A stretch of 16,555 nt of DNA from an uncultured Opitutaceae bacterium (lineage in GTDB: Bacteria; Verrucomicrobiota; Verrucomicrobiia; Opitutales; Opitutaceae). Positions 7,741-13,277 of this stretch are shown piece by piece (the first letter of the stretch is position 1; each line of letters starts with the position of its first letter). The DNA is taken from positions 1 to 16,555 of the forward strand of contig CALFXL010000018.1 in the NCBI GenBank assembly GCA_937958045.1. The letters run 5' to 3'. The notes beneath the pieces were generated by a model. That model was not told the DNA's origin, did not search any database, and saw nothing but the letters and a program-made list of their open reading frames with translations. The translations under genes and the position numbers were made by a program.

Positions 7741-7965
7741 CGTCGGACGAGCGTGGCCCACCCGAGCGCCTGACAAAGCAGGGGCATCCGTTTTATTTTT
7801 CCACGCGATCGCCGGCTCCATCGAAGAGGGGCTCGCGCTTTTCGACGACGGTAGCTCTCGCGTACGCGCGGCCGCCGAGCCATTGCCGACGCCGCTCGTC
7901 GCCCGCTTTTGCGGAGCTATCGAACCGATCCCACCACCAAGCCGGCGTCGCGCTGCGTTCATGCG
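7741..7965. other. Unassigned sequence between the MFS remnant and the dehydrogenase
   Basis: About 225 bp follow the dehydrogenase stop codon on the minus strand. Open frames cross it, but none has a family I recognise, and composition is the usual high GC apart from an A/T-rich patch at about 7791-7800. One minus frame gives ATPAWWWDRFDSSAKAG, unusually tryptophan-rich; another gives QALGWATLVRRG running into the MFS fragment. A 10-bp palindrome, CGCGTACGCG, lies near 7858. It may be degraded coding DNA or a dispersed repeat. I see no terminator for the dehydrogenase operon here. Confidence 0.45.
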
Positions 7966-8943
7966 TCACATCACGCGATCGGTGAACTCTCCGCGCGCGC
8001 CGGCGGCTTCGAACGCGCGCAGGTTTTTGAGAAAATGATCCACGATCGCGTCGTCCTGATCGTAACGTCCGCCCGCGGTATGCGGCGTGATATGACAATT
8101 GCGCGTCGTCCACAGCGGGTGCGAGGGCGGCAGCGGCTCCGGTTCCATCACGTCGAGATAGGCCGCACCGAGCCGGCCTGATTCGAGCGCTTCCATCAAC
8201 GCCTGCTGATCCACGGTCGCGCCACGGCCGATGTTATAAAACTTCGCGCCGCGTTTGCACCAACCCAGACGACGCGCGTTCACATAGTTTCGCGTGCTCT
8301 CGTTTTCGGGCAAGATGTTGATCACATGATCCGCTTCGGCGATGACCGAGCTCACGCGCTCTTCGGAGATGATATGCACGCCCGCTTCGCTGTAGGCTTT
8401 GCGACGCACGGCGAAGACCCGCATGCGAAACGGCGCGAGCAATTCCGCGAGCCGTCGGCCGATCGCGCCGTAGCCAAGCATCAACACCGTCTCGCCCGTG
8501 AGCAGTCGCGATTGACTGCGCAGTTCCGTGTACAACCAACCGCGATCGCCCAATTGTTCGCGTTGCGCGCCGGGCAATTGTCGGCCGAAGGCCAGCATCA
8601 TCGCGAGCGCATGCTGTGCGCAGGGCTCGGCGAAAACGGAAGACGAATTGGTAAACACCGCGCCGCGCCAACGCAGCGCTTCGCGAAACGGTTCGTTGTC
8701 GTAACGCGTGTAACCCGCCGTCGTGACTTCGATCCATTTCAGACGACGAACGCGCATACATTGCTGCGCGTCGGGTTGGCCCAAAGCGACGTCTGCTTGT
8801 TCGAGCGCCGGATCTTCACCGCCGGCCGCGAGCACGGACGCATCGCCCTGCGCCTGGATGAAGCGATGTCCACGCATGCCTTCGGCGAGACGCTTGGCGG
8901 CGCTTTCTGAAAACACAGCATTACTCCAGATCGTCAGCGGCAT
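7966..8943 (-). CDS. D-2-hydroxyacid dehydrogenase, NAD(P)-binding
   Basis: A 325-residue member of the D-isomer-specific 2-hydroxyacid dehydrogenase family, which interconverts 2-oxoacids and D-2-hydroxyacids (for example glyoxylate or hydroxypyruvate). The Rossmann dinucleotide motif is LGYGAIGRRLAE (156-167). The catalytic triad is visible as Arg240 in NIGRGATVD, Glu267 in DVMEPEPLP and His288 in ITPHTAGG. Arg180 and Arg181 after the second strand of the nucleotide fold (FAVRRKAY) suggest NADPH rather than NADH, as in GhrA-like reductases (inference). Substrate cannot be fixed; GhrA-like glyoxylate/hydroxypyruvate reductase is my best guess. It begins at ATG 8943, 18 bp after apt ends, so it is the last gene of the UDG-apt operon. 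No Shine-Dalgarno sequence is seen. Confidence 0.87.
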   Translation of the reverse strand: MPLTIWSNAVFSESAAKRLAEGMRGHRFIQAQGDASVLAAGGEDPALEQADVALGQPDAQQCMRVRRLKWIEVTTAGYTRYDNEPFREALRWRGAVFTNSSSVFAEPCAQHALAMMLAFGRQLPGAQREQLGDRGWLYTELRSQSRLLTGETVLMLGYGAIGRRLAELLAPFRMRVFAVRRKAYSEAGVHIISEERVSSVIAEADHVINILPENESTRNYVNARRLGWCKRGAKFYNIGRGATVDQQALMEALESGRLGAAYLDVMEPEPLPPSHPLWTTRNCHITPHTAGGRYDQDDAIVDHFLKNLRAFEAAGARGEFTDRVM

Positions 8944-8961
8944 GGCTCAACGTCGCGCGCG

Positions 8962-9519
8962 TCATTCGGTTTCCGAATATTCGCAGAGCGCATGAACGCG
9001 CAGTCCCGCCGCGCGCAGACGCTCCGAGCCTCCGAGCTCCGGCAGATCGATCACTGCGGCGACACCAACGACTTCGCCGTGCAACACGCGGAATAATTTC
9101 GCCGCCGCGAGCAACGTGCCGCCGGTCGCGATGAGATCATCGACGATCAAGATGCGATCGCCGGCCTTGCACGCGTCGGCGTGGATTTCCACCGCCGCCG
9201 AGCCGTACTCGAGATGATAATCCTCAGTCACGGTTTTATACGGCAGCTTTCCTTTTTTGCGCACGAGCGCGAAGGGCTTGCCGAGTTTGTACGCAAGCGC
9301 TCCGCCAAAGATGAAGCCGCGCGCATCGACCGCGGCGATGATGTCGATCTGTTGTTTCGCGCAGTCGTCGGCAAACGCGTCGATGATCGCGCGAAAGGCT
9401 TCGGGATCGTGAAAGAGCGTGGTCACATCGCGGAAATTCACGCCTGGCTTCGGCCAGTCGCGCACCGTCCGGATGCGGGATTTGAGAAAGGCGGAAACGG
9501 ACACAGCCGCAGACGACAC
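8962..9519 (-). CDS. apt: Adenine phosphoribosyltransferase
   Basis: A 185-residue cytoplasmic purine-salvage enzyme: adenine plus PRPP gives AMP plus pyrophosphate. The N-terminus carries the Apt signature IRTVRDWPKPGVNFRDVTTL (16-35). AVDARGFIFGGALA (63-76) and FALVRKKGKLPY (83-94) are the adenine-binding and flexible-loop parts, and ILIVDDLIATGGT (123-135) is the PRPP-binding motif with its two adjacent aspartates. Length agrees with E. coli Apt (183). The start is a GTG at 9519; an in-frame GTG five codons later is an alternative. It lies 24 bp after the UDG-family gene and 18 bp before the dehydrogenase, so all three are probably one transcript. Nothing suggests damage. Confidence 0.95.
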   Translation of the reverse strand: MSSAAVSVSAFLKSRIRTVRDWPKPGVNFRDVTTLFHDPEAFRAIIDAFADDCAKQQIDIIAAVDARGFIFGGALAYKLGKPFALVRKKGKLPYKTVTEDYHLEYGSAAVEIHADACKAGDRILIVDDLIATGGTLLAAAKLFRVLHGEVVGVAAVIDLPELGGSERLRAAGLRVHALCEYSETE

Positions 9520-9543
9520 GCCAAGGCGGCCTTTTCCGCCAAC

Positions 9544-10185
9544 TTATTTTTCAACCGCGCGCGCGTTCTCCTTCACCGGCGCGATCGCGCGAATCGCCGG
9601 ATGATCGGCGATGGCCACCAGCGAGATCTGCAGCAGCGTGCGGCCCGGCTCCGTGCGATGCCAGGTGGACGCGCCCGAGGGATGCGGCAGCGGGATCAAA
9701 TCGAAAACGCGTCCTTGGCGCTCGATGCGAAACACGCGTCCCACCACCTCCGCGAGCGGCGACTCGGGCAGGAATTGCGCGATCGCGAGTTTGCCCACGG
9801 GGATGACCAAGCGCGGTGCGATCAACGCAAACTCCCGCCGCATCCAATACGAACAATTCTCGATCTCGTCGGCCGCCGGCACACGATCGCCGCCGCGAGG
9901 ATTTTTTCCCGGAAAACAACGACACACCGCCGCAAAATAGAGACGCGCACGCGTTTCCTCTTCGCTCCAGCCGAGCGCGCTGTTGAACCAACCGAAAAGT
10001 GTGCGCCCCGCGGTCCATGCGAAGGGGCGTCCGCGTTGCGGTTCTTTTTCGCCCGGCGCCTGACCAACCAACATCACACCGGTGTTCACCGGGTTGCCCG
10101 TCACCGGTGGCTGCACCATGCGCGGACAACGCCGGCAGGCGCGGAGCTCACGAAGATGTTTTTCCAAAGTGGAAATGGAAACCAC
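9544..10185 (-). CDS. Uracil-DNA glycosylase superfamily protein with Fe-S cysteines
   Basis: A 213-residue protein of the UDG superfamily, expected to excise uracil from DNA. Motif 1 is VGQAPGEKEPQRGRPFAWTAG (40-60) and motif 2 is LPHPSGAS (166-173). Four cysteines placed as in family 4 iron-sulfur UDGs are Cys17 and Cys20 (CRRC), Cys90 (RCFPG) and Cys111 (ENCSYWM), so a 4Fe-4S cluster is likely. Motif 1 differs from the usual family 4 GEAPGxxED: it has Gln42 and lacks the Asp after Glu, so the exact family (4, or a related uncharacterised branch) is open. The KRRIH loop of UdgX is not present. The start is GTG 10185, giving STLEKHLRELRACRRC at the expected distance from the N-terminus. First gene of the operon with apt and the dehydrogenase. 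Confidence 0.85.
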   Translation of the reverse strand: MVSISTLEKHLRELRACRRCPRMVQPPVTGNPVNTGVMLVGQAPGEKEPQRGRPFAWTAGRTLFGWFNSALGWSEEETRARLYFAAVCRCFPGKNPRGGDRVPAADEIENCSYWMRREFALIAPRLVIPVGKLAIAQFLPESPLAEVVGRVFRIERQGRVFDLIPLPHPSGASTWHRTEPGRTLLQISLVAIADHPAIRAIAPVKENARAVEK

Positions 10186-10489
10186 GCCTCATCTGTGCGG
10201 AGCTTGCGCGGCTGCGCAAACCGCGAACGCATTCCCGGCGCAGCGCCGCTGGCAATAAATAGGAGCGCCAGCGGCCCGCCGGCAGTTTACGAGGAGCCGA
10301 CCGGCGCTCCCGGCAATCCCGTTCAACGGCCACGACGATCTAAGATGCTCCAGAGCGATCGCCTCCGCCCGCTCCCTGTTATCTTATTCATCCTGTCCCC
10401 ACCATATTCTTCGAAGACATGGCCTCGAGGCCGTCGCGCGAAAAACCAGATCGTGAGCAACACGCGATTCGCCAAAATCGCGTCCCGCC
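10186..10489. other. Intergenic gap with REP-like and palindromic elements
   Basis: About 300 bp separate the UDG-family gene from the terminator of the RRM gene. It holds the REP-like block at 10245-10310, a perfect 12-bp palindrome GGCCTCGAGGCC at 10421-10432, and a hairpin at 10462-10483 (ACGCGATT, loop CGCCAA, AATCGCGT). The minus-strand operon promoter must lie here, but no clear -35/-10 pair was found. No coding region is convincing. Confidence 0.6.
10245..10310. repeat. REP-like palindromic element (GGAGCGCC-type)
   Basis: Positions 10245-10253 (GCCGCTGGC) pair perfectly with 10267-10275 (GCCAGCGGC). In addition, 10262-10283 begins GGAGCGCCAGCGG and is answered in inverted orientation by GCCGACCGGCGCTCC at 10296-10310. 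The outer core GGAGCGCC is also present in the element at 12790-12868, which supports a shared dispersed family. It is noncoding and lies between the divergent ends of two minus-strand units. Confidence 0.5.
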
Positions 10490-10529
10490 AAAAAACAAAA
10501 AGGACGAAGCCCGTGAAGGCTTCGTCCTT
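10490..10529 (-). terminator. Intrinsic terminator of the RRM protein gene
   Basis: A perfect 12-bp stem (AAGGACGAAGCC at 10500-10511 with GGCTTCGTCCTT at 10518-10529, loop CGTGAA) is followed on the minus strand by a T-rich run, TTTTTGTTTTTT, down to about 10488. It starts some 50 bp after the stop codon of the RRM protein gene, in the right orientation. Confidence 0.9.
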
Positions 10530-10579
10530 GGAAATTCAGTTCGTTTAGAGACGAGACTGACTGGTTGTCGACTGAGAGC

Positions 10580-10957
10580 TCAGCGACGGTCGCGACCGCC
10601 ACCGAAACCACCGCGATCACGGCCACCGCCGAAACCGCCGCGGCCACCGCCGCCACCAAAACCACGACCACCGCCGCCACCGCCAAAGGAACGGCCGGCG
10701 CCTTCTTCCTTCGGACGAGCTTCGTTGACCGTGAGCGTGCGACCACCGAGGTCCACGCCATTGAGTTTTTCAGCTGCGAGCTTGGCTTCTTCTTCAGAGC
10801 CCATGGTGACGAACGCGAAACCGCGGGGGCGGCCGGTCATCTTGTCCATGGCGACATACACATCGGCGACCGTTCCGAATTGGCCGAAGGCCGAGCGGAG
10901 CTCATCTTCGGTCGTTTTGAACGACATATTGCCGACGTAGAGTTTGGAGTTACCCAT
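10580..10957 (-). CDS. RRM-type RNA-binding protein with Gly-rich tail
   Basis: A 125-residue single-RRM protein like the cold-linked Rbp proteins of cyanobacteria and other bacteria. RNP2 is LYVGNM (6-11) and RNP1 is RGFAFVTM (45-52); the last aromatic position of RNP1 is Met. The RRM spans about residues 4-82 and ends in GRTLTVNEARP. From residue 90 the protein is a glycine/arginine tail with GGFGGGRDR repeats, typical of RNA-chaperone-like partners and encoded by low-complexity DNA. I chose ATG 10957 because the conserved fold begins immediately after it; the longer in-frame start at 11005 adds 16 residues outside the domain. No Shine-Dalgarno sequence. A long upstream gap could be a regulatory leader. 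It ends in a strong terminator, so it is probably its own transcription unit. Confidence 0.92.
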   Translation of the reverse strand: MGNSKLYVGNMSFKTTEDELRSAFGQFGTVADVYVAMDKMTGRPRGFAFVTMGSEEEAKLAAEKLNGVDLGGRTLTVNEARPKEEGAGRSFGGGGGGRGFGGGGGRGGFGGGRDRGGFGGGRDRR

Positions 10958-11169
10958 TTTAGATTTCGTAGATCCACCGTCCGCTGCCAGTCCGTTCCCG
11001 ACCATCGGGTTTCGAAATCATCCTTGAACCCTGTGGTTCTCCTGACGACTCACCAGTTCCTGTCATCTAACGTTTTCTCTATCGAGGCCCCGGAGCACAG
11101 TCTAACGGCACCCAAAAGCAAGGGCATTCTGACCCGTCTCCCTTGAGGAAACTCCCGAAACAGCGGTTA
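10958..11169. other. 212-bp gap upstream of the RRM gene
   Basis: The region between the thioesterase stop and the RRM start must contain the promoter and 5' leader of the RRM gene on the minus strand, unless the gene is read through from the thioesterase. I cannot identify a confident promoter or a known riboswitch. A partial dyad (CTGACGACTCACCAG at about 11042-11056) is weak. Confidence 0.4.
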
Positions 11170-11589
11170 TTAGATTCCGTATTTAGCGCGGACATCGTCC
11201 GGGATAGGCGTCGCGCGACCGGTTTGCAGCGAGACCAGCGTATAATCGGTGGCGCCGTCACATACTCGTTTTTTGTTATCGGCCCGCTCGATCTCGAAAC
11301 CGACGCGCACGCCGTCGTTAAACATTTCCGCGATCCATGTGCGCACAATCATACGGTCTCCCCAGCCCAGCGGACGGCGATAGTTGATCGTCGCCGATTT
11401 CATAAACCAGCCCAGCCCGCGGTCGGCGAAAGCCTTCATGCCCATGCCATAACAACGTTCCATCTGGTCGAAACGCGCCGCCAGCACGTAGTCCAGATAA
11501 CGCGTGCTATGGACATGTTGATACAGATCGATGTCGTCCGGCCGCACGGCCAGCTCGGTCTCGAAACGCGCATATAGATTCACGCTCAT
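11170..11589 (-). CDS. Acyl-CoA thioesterase, hotdog (4HBT) fold
   Basis: A 139-residue hotdog protein of the YbgC/FadM/4-hydroxybenzoyl-CoA thioesterase type, which hydrolyses acyl-CoA or acyl-ACP. The N-terminal strand and active-site helix are seen in VRPDDIDLYQHVHSTRYLDY (15-34), matching the family pattern R..D.D..GHVNN..YL.Y, with Asp21 as the likely catalytic acid. In this protein the usual GHVNN reads QHVHS. Strand motifs KSATINYRRPLGWGDRMIV (64-82) and CDGATDYTLVSLQTGRATPIP (110-130) follow. I chose ATG 11589 because residues upstream in the longer frame are foreign to the family and overlap the preceding gene. AGGTGG lies 9 bases before the start, the best ribosome-binding site in the window. 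It follows the Hsp15-like gene by 13 bp, so the two are probably co-transcribed. The substrate is unknown. Confidence 0.88.
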   Translation of the reverse strand: MSVNLYARFETELAVRPDDIDLYQHVHSTRYLDYVLAARFDQMERCYGMGMKAFADRGLGWFMKSATINYRRPLGWGDRMIVRTWIAEMFNDGVRVGFEIERADNKKRVCDGATDYTLVSLQTGRATPIPDDVRAKYGI

Positions 11590-11602
11590 CCTCCCAACCC
11601 AC

Positions 11603-11995
11603 CTAGTTTCCAAACAACCGGTCAAGCGCGCGCCGATCGCGTTTCGTGGGTCGGCCAGAGCCTTTTTCTCGCGCCAGCACCTGCTGCACACGCTGGGTTT
11701 TTACCTTCTCGAACTCCTCCGGCGGCGTGCGATCTTCACAATATTCTGACACACGCACCGCCCCCACGCGCGATTTCGGCAGGCCTAGCACATGCAGCGT
11801 CCGCACGATGAGCCCTTGTTTCACCGTCACGATTTCGCCGGGCCGGACATCACGCGAAGGCTTCACCACCTGCCCGTTGATCTCCACCGAACCGGCGCGG
11901 CACGCATCCGTCGCCAACCCGCGTGTTTTAAAGAGGCGCACACACCACAGCCATTTATCGATACGATCAGCAGACGGCGAAACAGCAGAGCACAT
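11603..11995 (-). CDS. hslR: Hsp15-like S4-domain RNA-binding protein
   Basis: A 130-residue protein resembling heat-shock protein 15, which in E. coli binds stalled 50S subunits carrying peptidyl-tRNA. The S4 domain occupies residues about 10-62: RIDKWLWCVRLFKTRGLATD (11-30) is the signature start, followed by ACRAGSVEINGQVVKPSRDV and PGEIVTVKQG. The C-terminal tail is basic and ends GRPTKRDRRALDRLF (114-128), like the RP.KK.RR.L..F tail of Hsp15. Length agrees with E. coli HslR (133). ATG 11995 fits; an earlier in-frame ATG at 12043 adds 16 hydrophobic residues not found in the family. No Shine-Dalgarno sequence. It precedes the thioesterase by 13 bp. Heat regulation cannot be judged because no sigma-32-type promoter is evident. 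Confidence 0.85.
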   Translation of the reverse strand: MCSAVSPSADRIDKWLWCVRLFKTRGLATDACRAGSVEINGQVVKPSRDVRPGEIVTVKQGLIVRTLHVLGLPKSRVGAVRVSEYCEDRTPPEEFEKVKTQRVQQVLAREKGSGRPTKRDRRALDRLFGN

Positions 11996-12187
11996 GAGGA
12001 AAACAAGCTTCGCCACGCTGAGTGCGGCCGCCACTGCGCGCAAACTCGCAAACGCCTCCGCGCGCAGCAGGGGATAATTTTCTCGCCGCTTCCGCCCATC
12101 AGCTCATGATGCACGCGCCCCGTGGGAATGAAGTGGGAGCCACCCTGCCCACACGGCGCCCTTTCTGTCCCTTCACCTTTCTGTGTC

Positions 12188-12601
12188 ATGAAACTTCCGC
12201 ACGTTTGGTTGCCTCTTTTGACCCTCGCCCTTTTCACCAGTGGCAACACGCCGGTGTCCGCGCAAACTAATGCCCCCGCCGGCCAGGCCGCGTACGAACT
12301 CTCCGCGGTGGACAAAGCGCCCGTGCCGAAGCGCCGCATCCGGCCCGACTTCCCCAATTCGCTCCGCAAACGCGACACGCCCGCCGAGATCACTTTGCGC
12401 TTCATCGTCACCGCCGAAGGCCGCGTGGAAAACATCACCATCGTCCGCTTCGACGACCCCGACATGGTCGAGCCCGCATACATCGCCTACGAAAAAGCCC
12501 GCTTCGAACCCGGCGAAAAAGACGGCCAACCCGTCGCCACACGTATGGAAGTCACCGAGATTTTCCCCGAACCGAAAGCGCCGCGCAAAGAGCGAAAATA
12601 A
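12188..12601 (+). CDS. Secreted protein with a TonB C-terminal-like domain
   Basis: A 137-residue protein with a signal peptide (MKLPHVWLPLLTLALFTSG then PVSA, likely cut after residue 25) and a single TonB C-terminal-like domain over about residues 45-125. Domain hallmarks are PDFPNSLRKRDTPAEITLRF, IVTAEGRVENITIVR (73-87) and FEPGEKDGQPVATRMEV (106-122). Classical TonB keeps an N-terminal membrane anchor for ExbB contact and a proline-rich spacer; both appear to be missing, so direct energy transduction is doubtful and the role is unknown. ATG 12188 gives the signal peptide; the longer frame from 12122 does not. No Shine-Dalgarno sequence. A strong terminator follows 48 bp after the stop. 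Two related genes lie just downstream on the other strand. Confidence 0.8.
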   Translation: MKLPHVWLPLLTLALFTSGNTPVSAQTNAPAGQAAYELSAVDKAPVPKRRIRPDFPNSLRKRDTPAEITLRFIVTAEGRVENITIVRFDDPDMVEPAYIAYEKARFEPGEKDGQPVATRMEVTEIFPEPKAPRKERK

Positions 12602-12649
12602 CATCGCTCGCCGCGCGTATTCCCGCCGAACACATCGACACGCTTCAAC

Positions 12650-12696
12650 AAAACAAAAAAGCCGCGCCTATAAAACAGGCGCGGCTTTTTTGTTTT
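12650..12696. terminator. Strong, probably bidirectional terminator
   Basis: Arms 12650-12669 and 12677-12696 are perfectly complementary over 20 bp: an A-run, GCCGCGCCT, loop ATAAAAC, AGGCGCGGC and a T-run. Because the A-run and T-run flank the GC stem, it would terminate transcripts from either side: the small TonB-domain gene on the plus strand and, if read through, the minus-strand gene remnant. Confidence 0.92.
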
Positions 12697-12789
12697 TCAC
12701 GGCCCACGGCTATGCGCATCCATTTATTGGATACACGTACTGGCCGCTGGAGCATTTAAGAAAAGTCGCAGCCGAAAAAAGCCAGTCAC

Positions 12790-12868
12790 TGGGAGCGCCG
12801 ACGTCCCCGTCGGCTGCCTGGGAATCCACTCGGAAAACACCTCCGCCGGCGAGGACGTCCGCGCTCCA
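12790..12868. repeat. REP-like inverted pair (REPIN-like)
   Basis: A 25-base unit at 12790-12814 (starts TGGGAGCGCCGACGTCC) and a 24-base unit at 12845-12868 (reverse complement starts TGGAGCGCGGACGTCC) match at 21 of 24 aligned positions with one gap. They face each other across 30 bases. Each unit also has internal dyad symmetry (GCCGAC..GTCGGC in the first). Two REP sequences in inverted orientation are the definition of a REPIN. It lies immediately beyond the truncated end of the minus-strand TonB-domain remnant. Confidence 0.65.
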
Positions 12869-12894
12869 AGGCAAACGATTTAGCGGCTACTGTT

Positions 12895-13193
12895 TTATCT
12901 AAAATGCTCAAACGCCGGATGCGTCGCGTGCCTCGACATCCCCTGGCGCTCGCCCTTCGTATTCACCGTCACCCGCACCAGCACGTAGCCCGACTGGTCG
13001 CTCTCCGCCAGACCGGCCGGATAAGACAACGAGACAACGTCCTTAAAGACAGGCAGCGCGTCGGCCGGAGGTTTTTTGGAATATGCAACGCCAGATCCGT
13101 CACCGTGACGTCTTGCGCATTCAGGCGGATTCCGGCCAACACCGCGATCAAGCCCGCCAGCCTGACCGCACCGGAAACGGTGAATAGTTTCAT
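12895..13193 (-). pseudogene. Frameshifted, truncated secreted TonB-C-domain protein
   Basis: Reading from ATG 13193 gives a signal peptide (MKLFTVSGAV then LAGLIAVLAGIRLNAQ) and DVTVTDLALHIPK. The frame must then shift by one base inside an A6 run (about 13071-13076) to continue as KPPADALPVFKDVVSLSYPAG and VLVRVTVNTKGERQG, a clear half of a TonB C-terminal domain. It stops at HATHPAFEHFR, before the W.F.PG..+G.P part that completes the domain in the neighbouring gene. One missing A would explain the shift: mutation, sequencing error, or less likely programmed slippage. The 3' truncation remains even if the frame is repaired. It is a paralogue of the genes on both sides, and the REP-like pair begins 27 bp beyond its stop. 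Confidence 0.72.
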
Positions 13194-13277
13194 ACGGGTT
13201 ATTGCACGGTGGGACCCACACCCTCGCCGCGATAAAAATCTCCTGCGCTCAGCTTTCATAGGATGCTCGCTGCGTGC

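Noticed and set aside
10421..10432. GGCCTCGAGGCC palindrome as an operator
   Set aside because: Perfect but short and GC-rich, with no promoter element beside it and no second copy seen; not enough to claim a regulator site.
9181..10548. A 455-codon plus-strand frame across apt and the UDG gene
   Set aside because: Opposite strand of two clear genes, with no domain of its own.
12122..12187. Extended start for the small TonB-C protein
   Set aside because: The extra residues place hydrophilic, Cys/Pro-containing sequence before the signal peptide; ATG 12188 gives a normal signal sequence.
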